Origin: JANRLF01 sp033762815
GTDB lineage: Bacteria > Bacteroidota > Bacteroidia > Chitinophagales > CAIOSU01
DNA: 64,000 nucleotides
Assembly: GCA_033762815.1 (NCBI GenBank)
Contig: JANRLF010000008.1
Span: forward strand, 644,120-708,119
Direction of reading: 5' to 3'
Below, in pieces: positions 1-8,473 of this stretch (its first letter is position 1; every line of letters starts with the position of its first letter). The notes under the pieces were generated by a model. The model ran no database searches and was not told the origin of the DNA. It was given only the letters and a program-made list of their open reading frames with translations. Made by a program: the position numbers and the translations under genes.

Positions 1-1
1 T

Positions 2-3000
2 GACCCTGTTTTTCTGCAAGATGTATCCAATACCCCTGAGCATATTGCCGATGATAATGAGCAGCAATCAGACCCTTATGTAAGGCAGATTTTTGAGCAG
101 GAAGTGTTCCCGAATAAGACCCAAAACTTTCAGGGGCTTAACAATAACCTGCTCACGTTTGATATTTCCTATTACCCCAATCAACGGGGGATGTACAATT
201 ATGAAAACTCTGCCAATGGCGAGCCGGGCATTTCGTCGGGTTTGAACCCTGATGGCACCCTGAAAGAGCCCGATACCCGCTGGGGAGGTATCCAACGCTC
301 GCTGGACAATACCAACTTCGAGGCAGCCAACGTGGAGTATATCGAATTCTGGCTGATGGACCCCTTCCTGAAGGATTCCTTCTCACGTGGAGGGCAGCTA
401 TACCTCAACCTAGGTAATATTTCCGAGGATGTACTGCGCGATACCCGCTTTTTCTATGAAAATGGCCTACCTATACCGGGGGGAACCAATCAGCCCGCGG
501 AAACGGAATGGGGTAGGGTGCCGCAAAACCCACCTATCGTAAATGCCTTCGATAACGACCCTGCTGCACGGGAAAGCCAGGATGTGGGCTTGGATGGCTT
601 GAACGATGATGCCGAACGGTCGTTCTTCCAAAATTTTCTTGACCAGACCCGCACCATTTTAAACCCCGATGCGCAAGCGGAACTGGAAGCTGACCCATCA
701 ACCGATGATTACCACTATTTCCAAGGTGACGATTATGACCAGGCCGAGCTTTCCATTTTGGGAAGGTATAAAAAGTTCAATGGGCCACAAGGCAACTCAC
801 CCGTACAATCGGGCAATACCATTTCATCCGCTGCCACCAATATACCTGATGGGGAAGATTTGAACAGGGACAACACCATCACACAGGCCGAGCAATATTA
901 TCAATATCGGATTGATTTAAAGCCGCAGATGGAAATAGGCGATGGATTTATTACCGATAAGTTGGAAACTACCACCCCTAAGCTCCCCAACGGCGAATCA
1001 GCCCCTGTGACTTGGTACCAGTTCCGGATACCGATTACAGAATTCGATGCTCAGATTGGTGGCATACAGGATTTCCGCTCCATCAGATTCATGCGGATGT
1101 ACCTCACCAATTGGGACGATTCCATTACCCTACGTTTTGCCCGGTTGGAATTGGTACGCAACCAATGGAGGCGCTATTTGTTCTCCTTGCGCGAGCCGGG
1201 GGAATATATCCCTACCGACCAAAGCAGTAACGCATTCTTCAATGTCACCGCCGTCAACATTGAGGAGAATGCCGACCGCCAACCCATCCCATACGTATTG
1301 CCACCAGGCATTGCAAGGGAGCAGGACCTGAATACCACGCAAAACGTGAATGCACTGCAAAACGAACAATCTATCTCGGTGCAGGTTTGTGGCTTGGAAG
1401 ATGGGGATGCAAAGGCTATTTACAAAACCATTAACCTTGATTTTAGGCAATACAAACGGGTTAGGATGTTTGTGCACGGTGAATCGCTGCCAGGCCAAAA
1501 CCCCATTAAAGATGGCGACCTGACGGTGTTTATCAGGATGGGAGCCGACTTTACCGATAACTTCTACGAATATGAAATTCCGCTGAAAATAACACAGCCA
1601 GCTGCCAATGTTGAAGATGACTCCATTTGGAATGTAGCCAACGAGTTTGACTTTCCCTTGGACTCCTTCATCAATTTAAAAGTACTACGGAATGCTGACC
1701 CTACGAATGTAGTCACTTCCCCATTTAAGGTTACTGACCAACGTGGGCATAAATATACCATTGTGGGCAGCCCTGATTTGGGAGTGGTAAAAACCGTAAT
1801 GCTGGGTATTCGCAATCCGAAGGCTACGGGTGTTGACGGTATTGATGATGCCCAACCCAAATGCGCCGAAGTATGGTTCAACGAGCTACGGTTGTCTGGC
1901 TTTGAGGAATCAGGCGGCTGGGCGGCTTTAGCCCGCATGGAAACCCAGTTGGCCGACCTGGGTACCGTTACCTTCTCCACCAATATGCATACCATTGGCT
2001 ATGGCCAGTTGGAGCAAAAGGTAGACCAACGCTATCGGGATAAATTATGGCAGTACGATTTGGCGGCCAATATTGAATTGGGCAAGTTTTTCCCGCAGCG
2101 TTGGGGGGTAAGGATACCCATGTATGTTGGCTTTTCACAGTCGTTCAGCTCGCCGCAATTCGACCCCTATCTGTTGGACGTGCCCTTGGAAATACAGCTT
2201 AGCAGCCTAAGCGGTAGCGAAAGACGTGCTTACCGCCGTAAAACGCAGACCTATACCCGTATCAAAAGCTTGAACTTTACGAATGTAAGGTTGATTAGCC
2301 AAAACAAAGAGAAGAAGCCCCGCTTCTGGGACCCACAGAACCTGAACCTTACCTATGCCTATACGCAAACTTTCAAAAGCGACCCGCTGATTGAAAGCGA
2401 TATATTGACAAGGCACCGTGCAAGCCTTGCTTACAATTATGCCCCCAAAGAAAAGTCGCTTTATCCATTTAAGAAGGCCATCAAGAGCAAAAGCAAATAT
2501 TTCGATATTATCAGGGATATCAACTTCAACCCTATCCCTAACAGCCTTAGCTTCAGTACCGACTTCAATAGGCAGTTTGGCGAGGTGAAAGTTAGGGCTT
2601 TGGGCGATGAAGAGTTCGGTGTGGACCCAACCTATAATAAATACTTCACCTGGGACCGCCTATATGGTATCAAGTACAATCCAGCAAAATCGATATCGCT
2701 TGATTTTTCCGCGGTGAACAATGCGCGTATTGACGAGCCGCCCGGTAAACTGGATACCAAGGAAGAAAAGGACTCGCTTTGGACGAATATCCTTGGCTTC
2801 GGTCGTACTACTAGGTACCAACACTCCGGTAGCGCCAACTACAATCTTCCAATCGATAAAATACCTTTCTTGGATTGGGTGCAAATACGTACAGGCTACA
2901 ATACTACTTATACTTGGACGGCCGGTGCCCTTTATCGTGATGTAAATGGAAACATCGGGCCTAACCCATTGGGTAACACCATAGGCAATACCAACAGTAT

Positions 3001-4732
3001 TAGGTATAATGGCGAACTGAACTTTAAGGGTATATACGATAAATGGAGCTTCCTGAAATCGTACAACTCCTCCTCTACCAAGCGCGATAACAAGGAGCAA
3101 AGGGGCAAGAAGATAGACGCCAATGTAAAGAAGAGGACGAATATAGAAACCGATATTGCCAAGCAGGAGAAGGAATTGGAAAAGGTGAAGGCAGATATTG
3201 CCAAGCTAAAAACCGATACCTCTGCCGATAAGGCTACCAAGTTGAAAGCCCTGAAGAAGAAGCGGAAGGAAATCAAGCAAAAAATAAAGAAACTAAAACA
3301 GGACAAAAAGAAGATAGTTGACCCAGAAAACCCAGCGGCATCGCCTTTCATCAGGCCATTGATTAGCTTAAAGAGAATTTCGGTAAACTATACCGAAACG
3401 AAATCGACTACCTTGCCTGGCTTTTTGCCCAATACCCGTTTCTTTGGCCAAGATAAAGGCTTCAATACGCCCGGGCTTGACTTTGCCTTCGGCTATCAGC
3501 CTGACCGAAAGCGATTGGATGAGTTTGCTTCAAAAGGTTGGATAACCGCCGATACCAACCTGAACTATCAACTGCTGCAATCGGTATCTAAAAATTTGAG
3601 TATCAAAGGCGCATTGGAGCCTTTCCGCGATTTTAGGGTCGATTTGACCATCACCCGTACGGAATCGCAAAACTATTCGGAATACTTTAAGAAACAGTTT
3701 TCGTCCGATGTCAATTACAGCCATTTGGTGCCTATCACTACCGGTAGCTATAGCATTTCATTCATTAATGTAAAAACCTTGTTCCAAAAGGTGAATGCCC
3801 AGGGCACCACCCAAGCTTTCATTGACTTTGAGAATTATCGCTCCGTCATCAGTAACCGCTTGGCCGACCAAAACAGCAATTCCCAAGGGTTCTTTGAAAA
3901 CCCTGATACCGCAGGTGTCTTTTTACAAAACTACCGCCAAGGGTATGGGCCTTATTCCCAAGATGTAATGATACCAGCATTCATTGCGGCCTATACTGGC
4001 AGAGACGTGAACAGCATCAAGCTCAACCCTTTCAAAATGTTGCCTTTGCCCAACTGGCGCATCACGTACAACGGTTTCAGTAAGATGAAGATATTCCAGA
4101 AAGTGTTTACGAACGTGGTGGTGTCGCATGCCTACAACTCTACCATGACCATGAGCAGCTTCCAAAGCCAGATATTCTTCGAGGGCAATGGGTACTTGCA
4201 GCCTTCAAAAATAGATAGCCTGAACAATTTTTATCCCCAATACATTATTCCGCAAATCGTGATTTCAGAGTCATTCTCTCCTTTGTTTGGTTTGGATATT
4301 AACTGGAAGAATGGCATGACCACCAAGTTCGATTTCAAGAAGACTCGCAACCTGAGCATGAGCTTTGTGGGCTATACCTTGAGCGAATCGCGCACTACTG
4401 AGTTTACCTTTGGCTTCGGTTACCAGTACAAGCCGAAGAAGCCCATCAAAATTGGAAAGCGAATTAAGTTGAGCAATGCTATCAACTTTGCTGCCGATGT
4501 TTCTTATCGCGACAATATCACCATCAACCAAAGGCTTGACCAAGATGTGAACGAGCCTACCAGCGGTGCCAAAACCATTATTGTTTCGCCTTATATCGAT
4601 TATGTCATCACCAAGCAGTTGAGGGCGAAACTGTTCTTCGAAAGGACCCGCACCATACCCGCCACTTCGGCCTCTTTCCCCATTACCAATACCCGGGCGG
4701 GCTTGACCTTGAGCTTCACGCTTACGCAATAA
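2..4732 (+). CDS. sprA: Cell-surface protein SprA, C-terminal part (5' end outside window)
   Basis: The frame is already open at the window edge and runs about 1576 codons to TAA, so only the C-terminal two thirds of a protein that is usually near 2400 aa is present. A GTG at 104 is internal, not the start. The sequence has the long aromatic-rich beta-strand pattern and conserved SprA blocks, such as the stretch ending in YYPNQRGMYNYE near the window start. SprA is the very large outer-membrane beta-barrel that forms the type IX secretion translocon and is needed for gliding in Bacteroidota. A lysine-rich, coiled-coil-like insert is encoded at about 3080-3330, between barrel strands. The two T9SS-sorted proteins at the other end of the window are plausible clients. 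Family assignment is confident; strand topology was not worked out. Confidence 0.95.
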   Translation, partial: DPVFLQDVSNTPEHIADDNEQQSDPYVRQIFEQEVFPNKTQNFQGLNNNLLTFDISYYPNQRGMYNYENSANGEPGISSGLNPDGTLKEPDTRWGGIQRSLDNTNFEAANVEYIEFWLMDPFLKDSFSRGGQLYLNLGNISEDVLRDTRFFYENGLPIPGGTNQPAETEWGRVPQNPPIVNAFDNDPAARESQDVGLDGLNDDAERSFFQNFLDQTRTILNPDAQAELEADPSTDDYHYFQGDDYDQAELSILGRYKKFNGPQGNSPVQSGNTISSAATNIPDGEDLNRDNTITQAEQYYQYRIDLKPQMEIGDGFITDKLETTTPKLPNGESAPVTWYQFRIPITEFDAQIGGIQDFRSIRFMRMYLTNWDDSITLRFARLELVRNQWRRYLFSLREPGEYIPTDQSSNAFFNVTAVNIEENADRQPIPYVLPPGIAREQDLNTTQNVNALQNEQSISVQVCGLEDGDAKAIYKTINLDFRQYKRVRMFVHGESLPGQNPIKDGDLTVFIRMGADFTDNFYEYEIPLKITQPAANVEDDSIWNVANEFDFPLDSFINLKVLRNADPTNVVTSPFKVTDQRGHKYTIVGSPDLGVVKTVMLGIRNPKATGVDGIDDAQPKCAEVWFNELRLSGFEESGGWAALARMETQLADLGTVTFSTNMHTIGYGQLEQKVDQRYRDKLWQYDLAANIELGKFFPQRWGVRIPMYVGFSQSFSSPQFDPYLLDVPLEIQLSSLSGSERRAYRRKTQTYTRIKSLNFTNVRLISQNKEKKPRFWDPQNLNLTYAYTQTFKSDPLIESDILTRHRASLAYNYAPKEKSLYPFKKAIKSKSKYFDIIRDINFNPIPNSLSFSTDFNRQFGEVKVRALGDEEFGVDPTYNKYFTWDRLYGIKYNPAKSISLDFSAVNNARIDEPPGKLDTKEEKDSLWTNILGFGRTTRYQHSGSANYNLPIDKIPFLDWVQIRTGYNTTYTWTAGALYRDVNGNIGPNPLGNTIGNTNSIRYNGELNFKGIYDKWSFLKSYNSSSTKRDNKEQRGKKIDANVKKRTNIETDIAKQEKELEKVKADIAKLKTDTSADKATKLKALKKKRKEIKQKIKKLKQDKKKIVDPENPAASPFIRPLISLKRISVNYTETKSTTLPGFLPNTRFFGQDKGFNTPGLDFAFGYQPDRKRLDEFASKGWITADTNLNYQLLQSVSKNLSIKGALEPFRDFRVDLTITRTESQNYSEYFKKQFSSDVNYSHLVPITTGSYSISFINVKTLFQKVNAQGTTQAFIDFENYRSVISNRLADQNSNSQGFFENPDTAGVFLQNYRQGYGPYSQDVMIPAFIAAYTGRDVNSIKLNPFKMLPLPNWRITYNGFSKMKIFQKVFTNVVVSHAYNSTMTMSSFQSQIFFEGNGYLQPSKIDSLNNFYPQYIIPQIVISESFSPLFGLDINWKNGMTTKFDFKKTRNLSMSFVGYTLSESRTTEFTFGFGYQYKPKKPIKIGKRIKLSNAINFAADVSYRDNITINQRLDQDVNEPTSGAKTIIVSPYIDYVITKQLRAKLFFERTRTIPATSASFPITNTRAGLTLSFTLTQ

Positions 4733-4969
4733 GGAGCGGTAGATTTCTTTTACACCATTTACCAAATTCCCGACATGGAGTTTTCAGACCGGGAACCCAT
4801 CAAGCTGAAGGTGCCGGTAAGGCGTTTTTCGTTCGCCTAGCTTAAGCAGAAGCCGAACATAAAAACGCAAGGCACCGAGGCTTAGATGGATGGGCTTAAT
4901 GAGAACTATAAAGGCGAGATGCTGCCCTTTGTGTAGGAATTATTTCTAGGAAATTTTATTGCAACTGTT
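4733..4969 (+). pseudogene. Decayed coding remnant after sprA
   Basis: In the frame starting at 4737, a protein-like stretch (FFYTIYQIPDMEFSDREP and onward) ends in TAG. It is followed in the same frame by two more short stretches, each closed by TAG. The composition looks coding-like, but no start and no family were recognised. The most economical reading is a degraded gene fragment between sprA and the downstream methyltransferase. Chance is a real alternative. Confidence 0.3.
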
Positions 4970-4987
4970 GTGCAAAAGAGATTTTGC

Positions 4988-5635
4988 ATGAAGCAGTCCA
5001 TTATTTTTGGTCAAAATCATGTACTGATGCATCCCTTTCTCGTGTACTATCTGCCCTTTTACATGGTCGTTTTTGTGCTACTCACCTTTGTGCTAAGCTC
5101 CTACCGCTTTTACAAGCAAAATGGTATCAATCCCATCACTTTCCGCAGAACGGATACTGCCCACGATTTCAATGGCAAAGTGATGCGGTTGTTAATGCTG
5201 GCACTGGCCATTGCTATTGGCTGTTTCTGTGCGGGGAAGGCCTATGCTTATCTCCTGCCTATATGGTACCTGGAAGACCTTAATTGGGATATGGCAGGTC
5301 TCGTGTTGTTGCATGCCAGCTTAGTGTTGATTGTAGTGGCTCAAATACAAATGGGCATTTCCTGGCGCATCGGTATCGATAAGCAGCTTAAAACCCCTTT
5401 GGTGACCCACAAGCTATATGCTTGGTCGCGCAACCCTATTTATCTGGGCATCCTATTATGCCTGTTGGGCCTATTTTTTATCTTGCCCAATATCCTTACC
5501 TTCTTTGCATTACTGGCCGGCTATTTTTCCATGTCTATCCAAATAAGGCTGGAAGAAGAATTCTTGTTAAACCAGCATGGAGATACTTATACCCAGTACC
5601 GCCAAAAGGTAAACCGTTGGTTTGGTAGGGGCTGA
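4988..5635 (+). CDS. Isoprenylcysteine carboxyl methyltransferase-like membrane protein
   Basis: A 215-aa integral membrane protein with about five hydrophobic segments. The C-terminal half carries the ICMT/PEMT-type signature: SRNPIYLG before the last membrane segments, then an EEEFL...G..Y..Y motif ending in an arginine-rich tail. Family members transfer a methyl group from SAM to small lipophilic or protein carboxyl/amine acceptors in the membrane; the bacterial substrate is usually unknown. ATG at 4988 was chosen over a GTG six codons upstream because it gives the usual short N-terminus. The gene lies 17 bp before acs on the same strand, possibly co-transcribed. Confidence 0.8.
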   Translation: MKQSIIFGQNHVLMHPFLVYYLPFYMVVFVLLTFVLSSYRFYKQNGINPITFRRTDTAHDFNGKVMRLLMLALAIAIGCFCAGKAYAYLLPIWYLEDLNWDMAGLVLLHASLVLIVVAQIQMGISWRIGIDKQLKTPLVTHKLYAWSRNPIYLGILLCLLGLFFILPNILTFFALLAGYFSMSIQIRLEEEFLLNQHGDTYTQYRQKVNRWFGRG

Positions 5636-5652
5636 GATAAACCTAGTGGAAC

Positions 5653-7545
5653 ATGAAACAGATAACCAATATCAAAGAGTACTTCAAGGCCTATGAGCAT
5701 AGCGTGAACGACCCAGAGGGTTTCTGGGGGGAAGTGGCCGGGCACTTCCAATGGCAGCGCAAGTGGGACCGTGTGCTGCAATGGGAGTTTGATACCCCGG
5801 CCGTGGAATGGTTCAAAGGCGGCAAGTTGAACCTGACGGAGAATTGTCTTGACCGCCATCTGGTAGAGCGGCCCGATCAGGTTGCCTTGATCTGGGAGCC
5901 CAATGACCCGACCGAACAGTTCAAGAGCATCACCTACCGGGAGCTGCACCGCGAGGTGTGCCGCCTTTCCAATGCTTTATTGAAGCTGGGCGTGAAAAAG
6001 GGCGATCGTGTATGCATCTACCTGCCCATGGTGCTGGAAGGAGCCATGGCCATGCTGGCCTGCGCGCGCATAGGTGCCATCCATTCGGTGGTGTTCGCCG
6101 GTTTTTCCTCCAGTTCCTTGGTGGACCGCATCAACGATGCCGATTGCAACCTCATCCTCACCGCCGATGCCGTTTACCGCGGTGATAAGAAGATAGAGCT
6201 GAAAAAAATTGTGGACGAGGCCTTGGAGCTGACCCCTTCCATCAAGCATTGCGTGGTGCTCGACCATCGGCAAACGGCAGTATCCATGAAGCCTGGCAGG
6301 GATATCTGGTGGCATGATGCCTTGAACGGTGTAAGCGAGCTACACCAGGCCGAAACCATGGACGCCGAAGACCCTCTGTTCATTCTCTATACCTCTGGCT
6401 CTACGGGCAAGCCCAAAGGGGTATTGCATACCACGGCAGGCTATATGGTGTATGCGGGCTACACCTTTAACAATGTGTTCAACTATCAGGAGAAGGAGGT
6501 TTTCTTCTGTACGGCCGATATCGGCTGGGTCACGGGGCATAGCTATATGGTGTACGGGCCCCTGCTCAATGGCGCCACCTCCATCATCTTCGAGGGCACG
6601 CCCGTGTACCCTGACCATGGCCGCTTCTGGGACGTGGTGGACAAGCACCGCGTGAACATCCTCTATACCGCCCCTACCGCCATTCGTTCACTGGAGAAGT
6701 TCGGTCCGGCCGTTTTTGAGAGCAAGGACCTTTCCAGCCTCAGGGTCCTGGGCTCCGTGGGCGAGCCCATCAACGAGGAGGCCTGGGAATGGTACCACCA
6801 CCATGTGGGCAAGGGCAAATGCCCCATAGTGGATACATGGTGGCAAACGGAGACTGGCGGCATCCTCATATCGCCTATTGCCTATACCACGGTGCTCAAG
6901 CCTGCCTATGCCACCTTGCCTTTGCCAGGCGTGCAGCCCGTGCTGATGGACGATAAGGGCAACGAGATAAATGGCAACGGCGTGGAGGGCAACCTGTGCA
7001 TCAAGTTCCCTTGGCCGGGCATGGCGCGCTCCGTATACGGCGACCACCCGCGGTTCAAGAGCACCTATTTCAGCACCTATAAAGGCTACTATTTCACAGG
7101 CGATGGCTGCAAGCGCGACCATGACGGCTATTACCGCATCACGGGCAGGGTAGATGACGTGGTGAACGTGTCAGGCCACCGCATCGGCACAGGGGAGCTC
7201 GAAGATGCCATCAATGAGCACAACCTGGTGGTGGAATCGGCGGTGGTGGGCTATCCGCATGAGGTAAAAGGCCAGGCCTTGTATGCTTTCGTCATCTGCC
7301 ATATCGATGATGTGGTGCACAGCTTGCTGGAGCAGGAGATACGCGCCTTGGTGGCCGACAAGATAGGCCCCTTTGCCAAGCCCGACAAGATACAGGTAGT
7401 GCCTGGCCTGCCCAAGACCCGCAGCGGCAAGATCATGCGCCGCATCCTGCGCAAGATAGCCGAAGGGGAGACCAGCAACCTAGGCGACACCACCACCCTC
7501 CTCGACCCCAGCATCGTAGATAAGATAATGGAAGGGAAAAGGTAG
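5653..7545 (+). CDS. acs: Acetate--CoA ligase (acetyl-CoA synthetase)
   Basis: A full-length 630-aa AMP-forming acetyl-CoA synthetase that converts acetate, ATP and CoA to acetyl-CoA, AMP and PPi in the cytoplasm. Visible features are the N-terminal ACAS domain, the P-loop-like YTSGSTGKPKG at residues 246-256, the TWWQTETG substrate-site motif, the YYFTGDG motif and the C-terminal RSGKIMRR. Lys593 in the last motif is the catalytic lysine that is reversibly acetylated in characterised Acs enzymes. GC and codon use are high, as in a well-expressed core gene. It is followed by repeat DNA rather than by acetylation enzymes. Confidence 0.97.
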   Translation: MKQITNIKEYFKAYEHSVNDPEGFWGEVAGHFQWQRKWDRVLQWEFDTPAVEWFKGGKLNLTENCLDRHLVERPDQVALIWEPNDPTEQFKSITYRELHREVCRLSNALLKLGVKKGDRVCIYLPMVLEGAMAMLACARIGAIHSVVFAGFSSSSLVDRINDADCNLILTADAVYRGDKKIELKKIVDEALELTPSIKHCVVLDHRQTAVSMKPGRDIWWHDALNGVSELHQAETMDAEDPLFILYTSGSTGKPKGVLHTTAGYMVYAGYTFNNVFNYQEKEVFFCTADIGWVTGHSYMVYGPLLNGATSIIFEGTPVYPDHGRFWDVVDKHRVNILYTAPTAIRSLEKFGPAVFESKDLSSLRVLGSVGEPINEEAWEWYHHHVGKGKCPIVDTWWQTETGGILISPIAYTTVLKPAYATLPLPGVQPVLMDDKGNEINGNGVEGNLCIKFPWPGMARSVYGDHPRFKSTYFSTYKGYYFTGDGCKRDHDGYYRITGRVDDVVNVSGHRIGTGELEDAINEHNLVVESAVVGYPHEVKGQALYAFVICHIDDVVHSLLEQEIRALVADKIGPFAKPDKIQVVPGLPKTRSGKIMRRILRKIAEGETSNLGDTTTLLDPSIVDKIMEGKR

Positions 7546-7551
7546 ATGATG

Positions 7552-7585
7552 AGCTGATGTGCTAATGTGCTGATGTGCTAATGAT
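7552..7585. repeat. Short tandem GATGTGCTAATGTGC repeat
   Basis: Alternating GATGTGCT and AATGTGCT octamers lie directly behind acs. The same octamers recur at 52337-52370. It is a low-complexity intergenic repeat with no coding capacity. Confidence 0.75.
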
Positions 7586-7590
7586 GAACC

Positions 7591-7700
7591 CGCTCTCGCC
7601 GGACTATGTCCGGTGACGATAGTACACCGCGGATTGCATCCGCCTTTAGTCGGACACTGTCCGACCTGTTATATTGTCACCGGTTGCAAACTGGCGACAA
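7591..7700 (-). repeat. Dispersed palindromic intergenic element, copy 1
   Basis: A chain of four near-perfect palindromes: CCGGACTATGTCCGG (7599-7613), GCGGATTGCATCCGC (7629-7643), GTCGGACACTGTCCGAC (7649-7665), and a longer one at 7674-7700 built on GTCACCGG and CTGGCGAC. In reverse complement the order and sequence match the copies at 51598-51695 and 52085-52170. A spurious upstream start of the next gene falls inside it. It resembles REP-type non-autonomous elements; no transposase is nearby. Confidence 0.75.
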
Positions 7701-7767
7701 TTTGGGGTTGGAGGAACTGTTAGTTTATGGACAATTTTTCCTACTTTTATATTTAAAAAAGGGAAAC

Positions 7768-8400
7768 ATGGAACCTAACGCTTTGAGTTTAAAGGCTAGG
7801 TATGAGACGATGCAAGATGATGATTTGTTGCAACTCGCCAATACGGAAGGCAGCAAATTGAGGAGTGATGCTCAGTTACTTTTGCAAGAAGAAATCAATA
7901 AGAGGGGCTTGTCATCAAAACTTTTGGCAACTGCTTTTTCCGTTTACCCCCCAGATGCAATTCATGGCGATGAGGAGCTGAAGAAAAAAGCCAATGAACA
8001 ATTCGAATCGGTAATGAATGCCGTACGAATGCTTCCTTGCCCTGAATGTGGGTCGCAGTTGCAGCATTTGAACGGTGCACTTGTTTATAATGTTAGGAGC
8101 TTCGTGTTTGTTACAAGCTATAGCAAGAGCATCAAAGTAGCATGTCCTAAATGCCTTGACAAATTGAATAACAAAGCTACCTTGCGCACTTTGGCTTTGG
8201 GCTGGTGGGGATTTCCTTGGGGTATCATACGTACTCCTATGGCTTTGTATAAAAATTATGGGCAAATAAAGTTCCATCATATGGGTGAGCCTAATGCTTA
8301 CTTGCTTTCCTTTGTCCAGCTCAACTTGCACCATCTTTTTCAAGCTTTTAATGAACCGGAGCTATTACTGCGCATAGTGAAAAAGGGGAACACAGCATAA
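7768..8400 (+). CDS. Conserved hypothetical protein with a zinc-ribbon-like CPEC...CPKC
   Basis: A 210-aa protein of unknown function. The N-terminal 50 residues are acidic and helical (ARYETMQDDDLLQLA...). Two cysteine pairs, CPEC and CPKC, separated by about 35 residues, suggest a structural zinc site. A hydrophobic tryptophan-rich segment (LGWWGFPWGI) precedes the tail. ATG at 7768 is preferred over the ATG at 7606 because the first 54 codons of the longer frame are translated repeat DNA. AT content is higher than in acs. No function is proposed. Confidence 0.7.
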   Translation: MEPNALSLKARYETMQDDDLLQLANTEGSKLRSDAQLLLQEEINKRGLSSKLLATAFSVYPPDAIHGDEELKKKANEQFESVMNAVRMLPCPECGSQLQHLNGALVYNVRSFVFVTSYSKSIKVACPKCLDKLNNKATLRTLALGWWGFPWGIIRTPMALYKNYGQIKFHHMGEPNAYLLSFVQLNLHHLFQAFNEPELLLRIVKKGNTA

Positions 8401-8473
8401 CCCCCACGATAAACTTTTCCTGTAAGACAGGACTCCAATACTTCGATGCACAATTATGCAGTATGACTAATGT

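Noticed and set aside
4733..4969. TAG recoding (pyrrolysine or suppressed stop)
   Set aside because: No supporting genes or motif; a decayed fragment is simpler.
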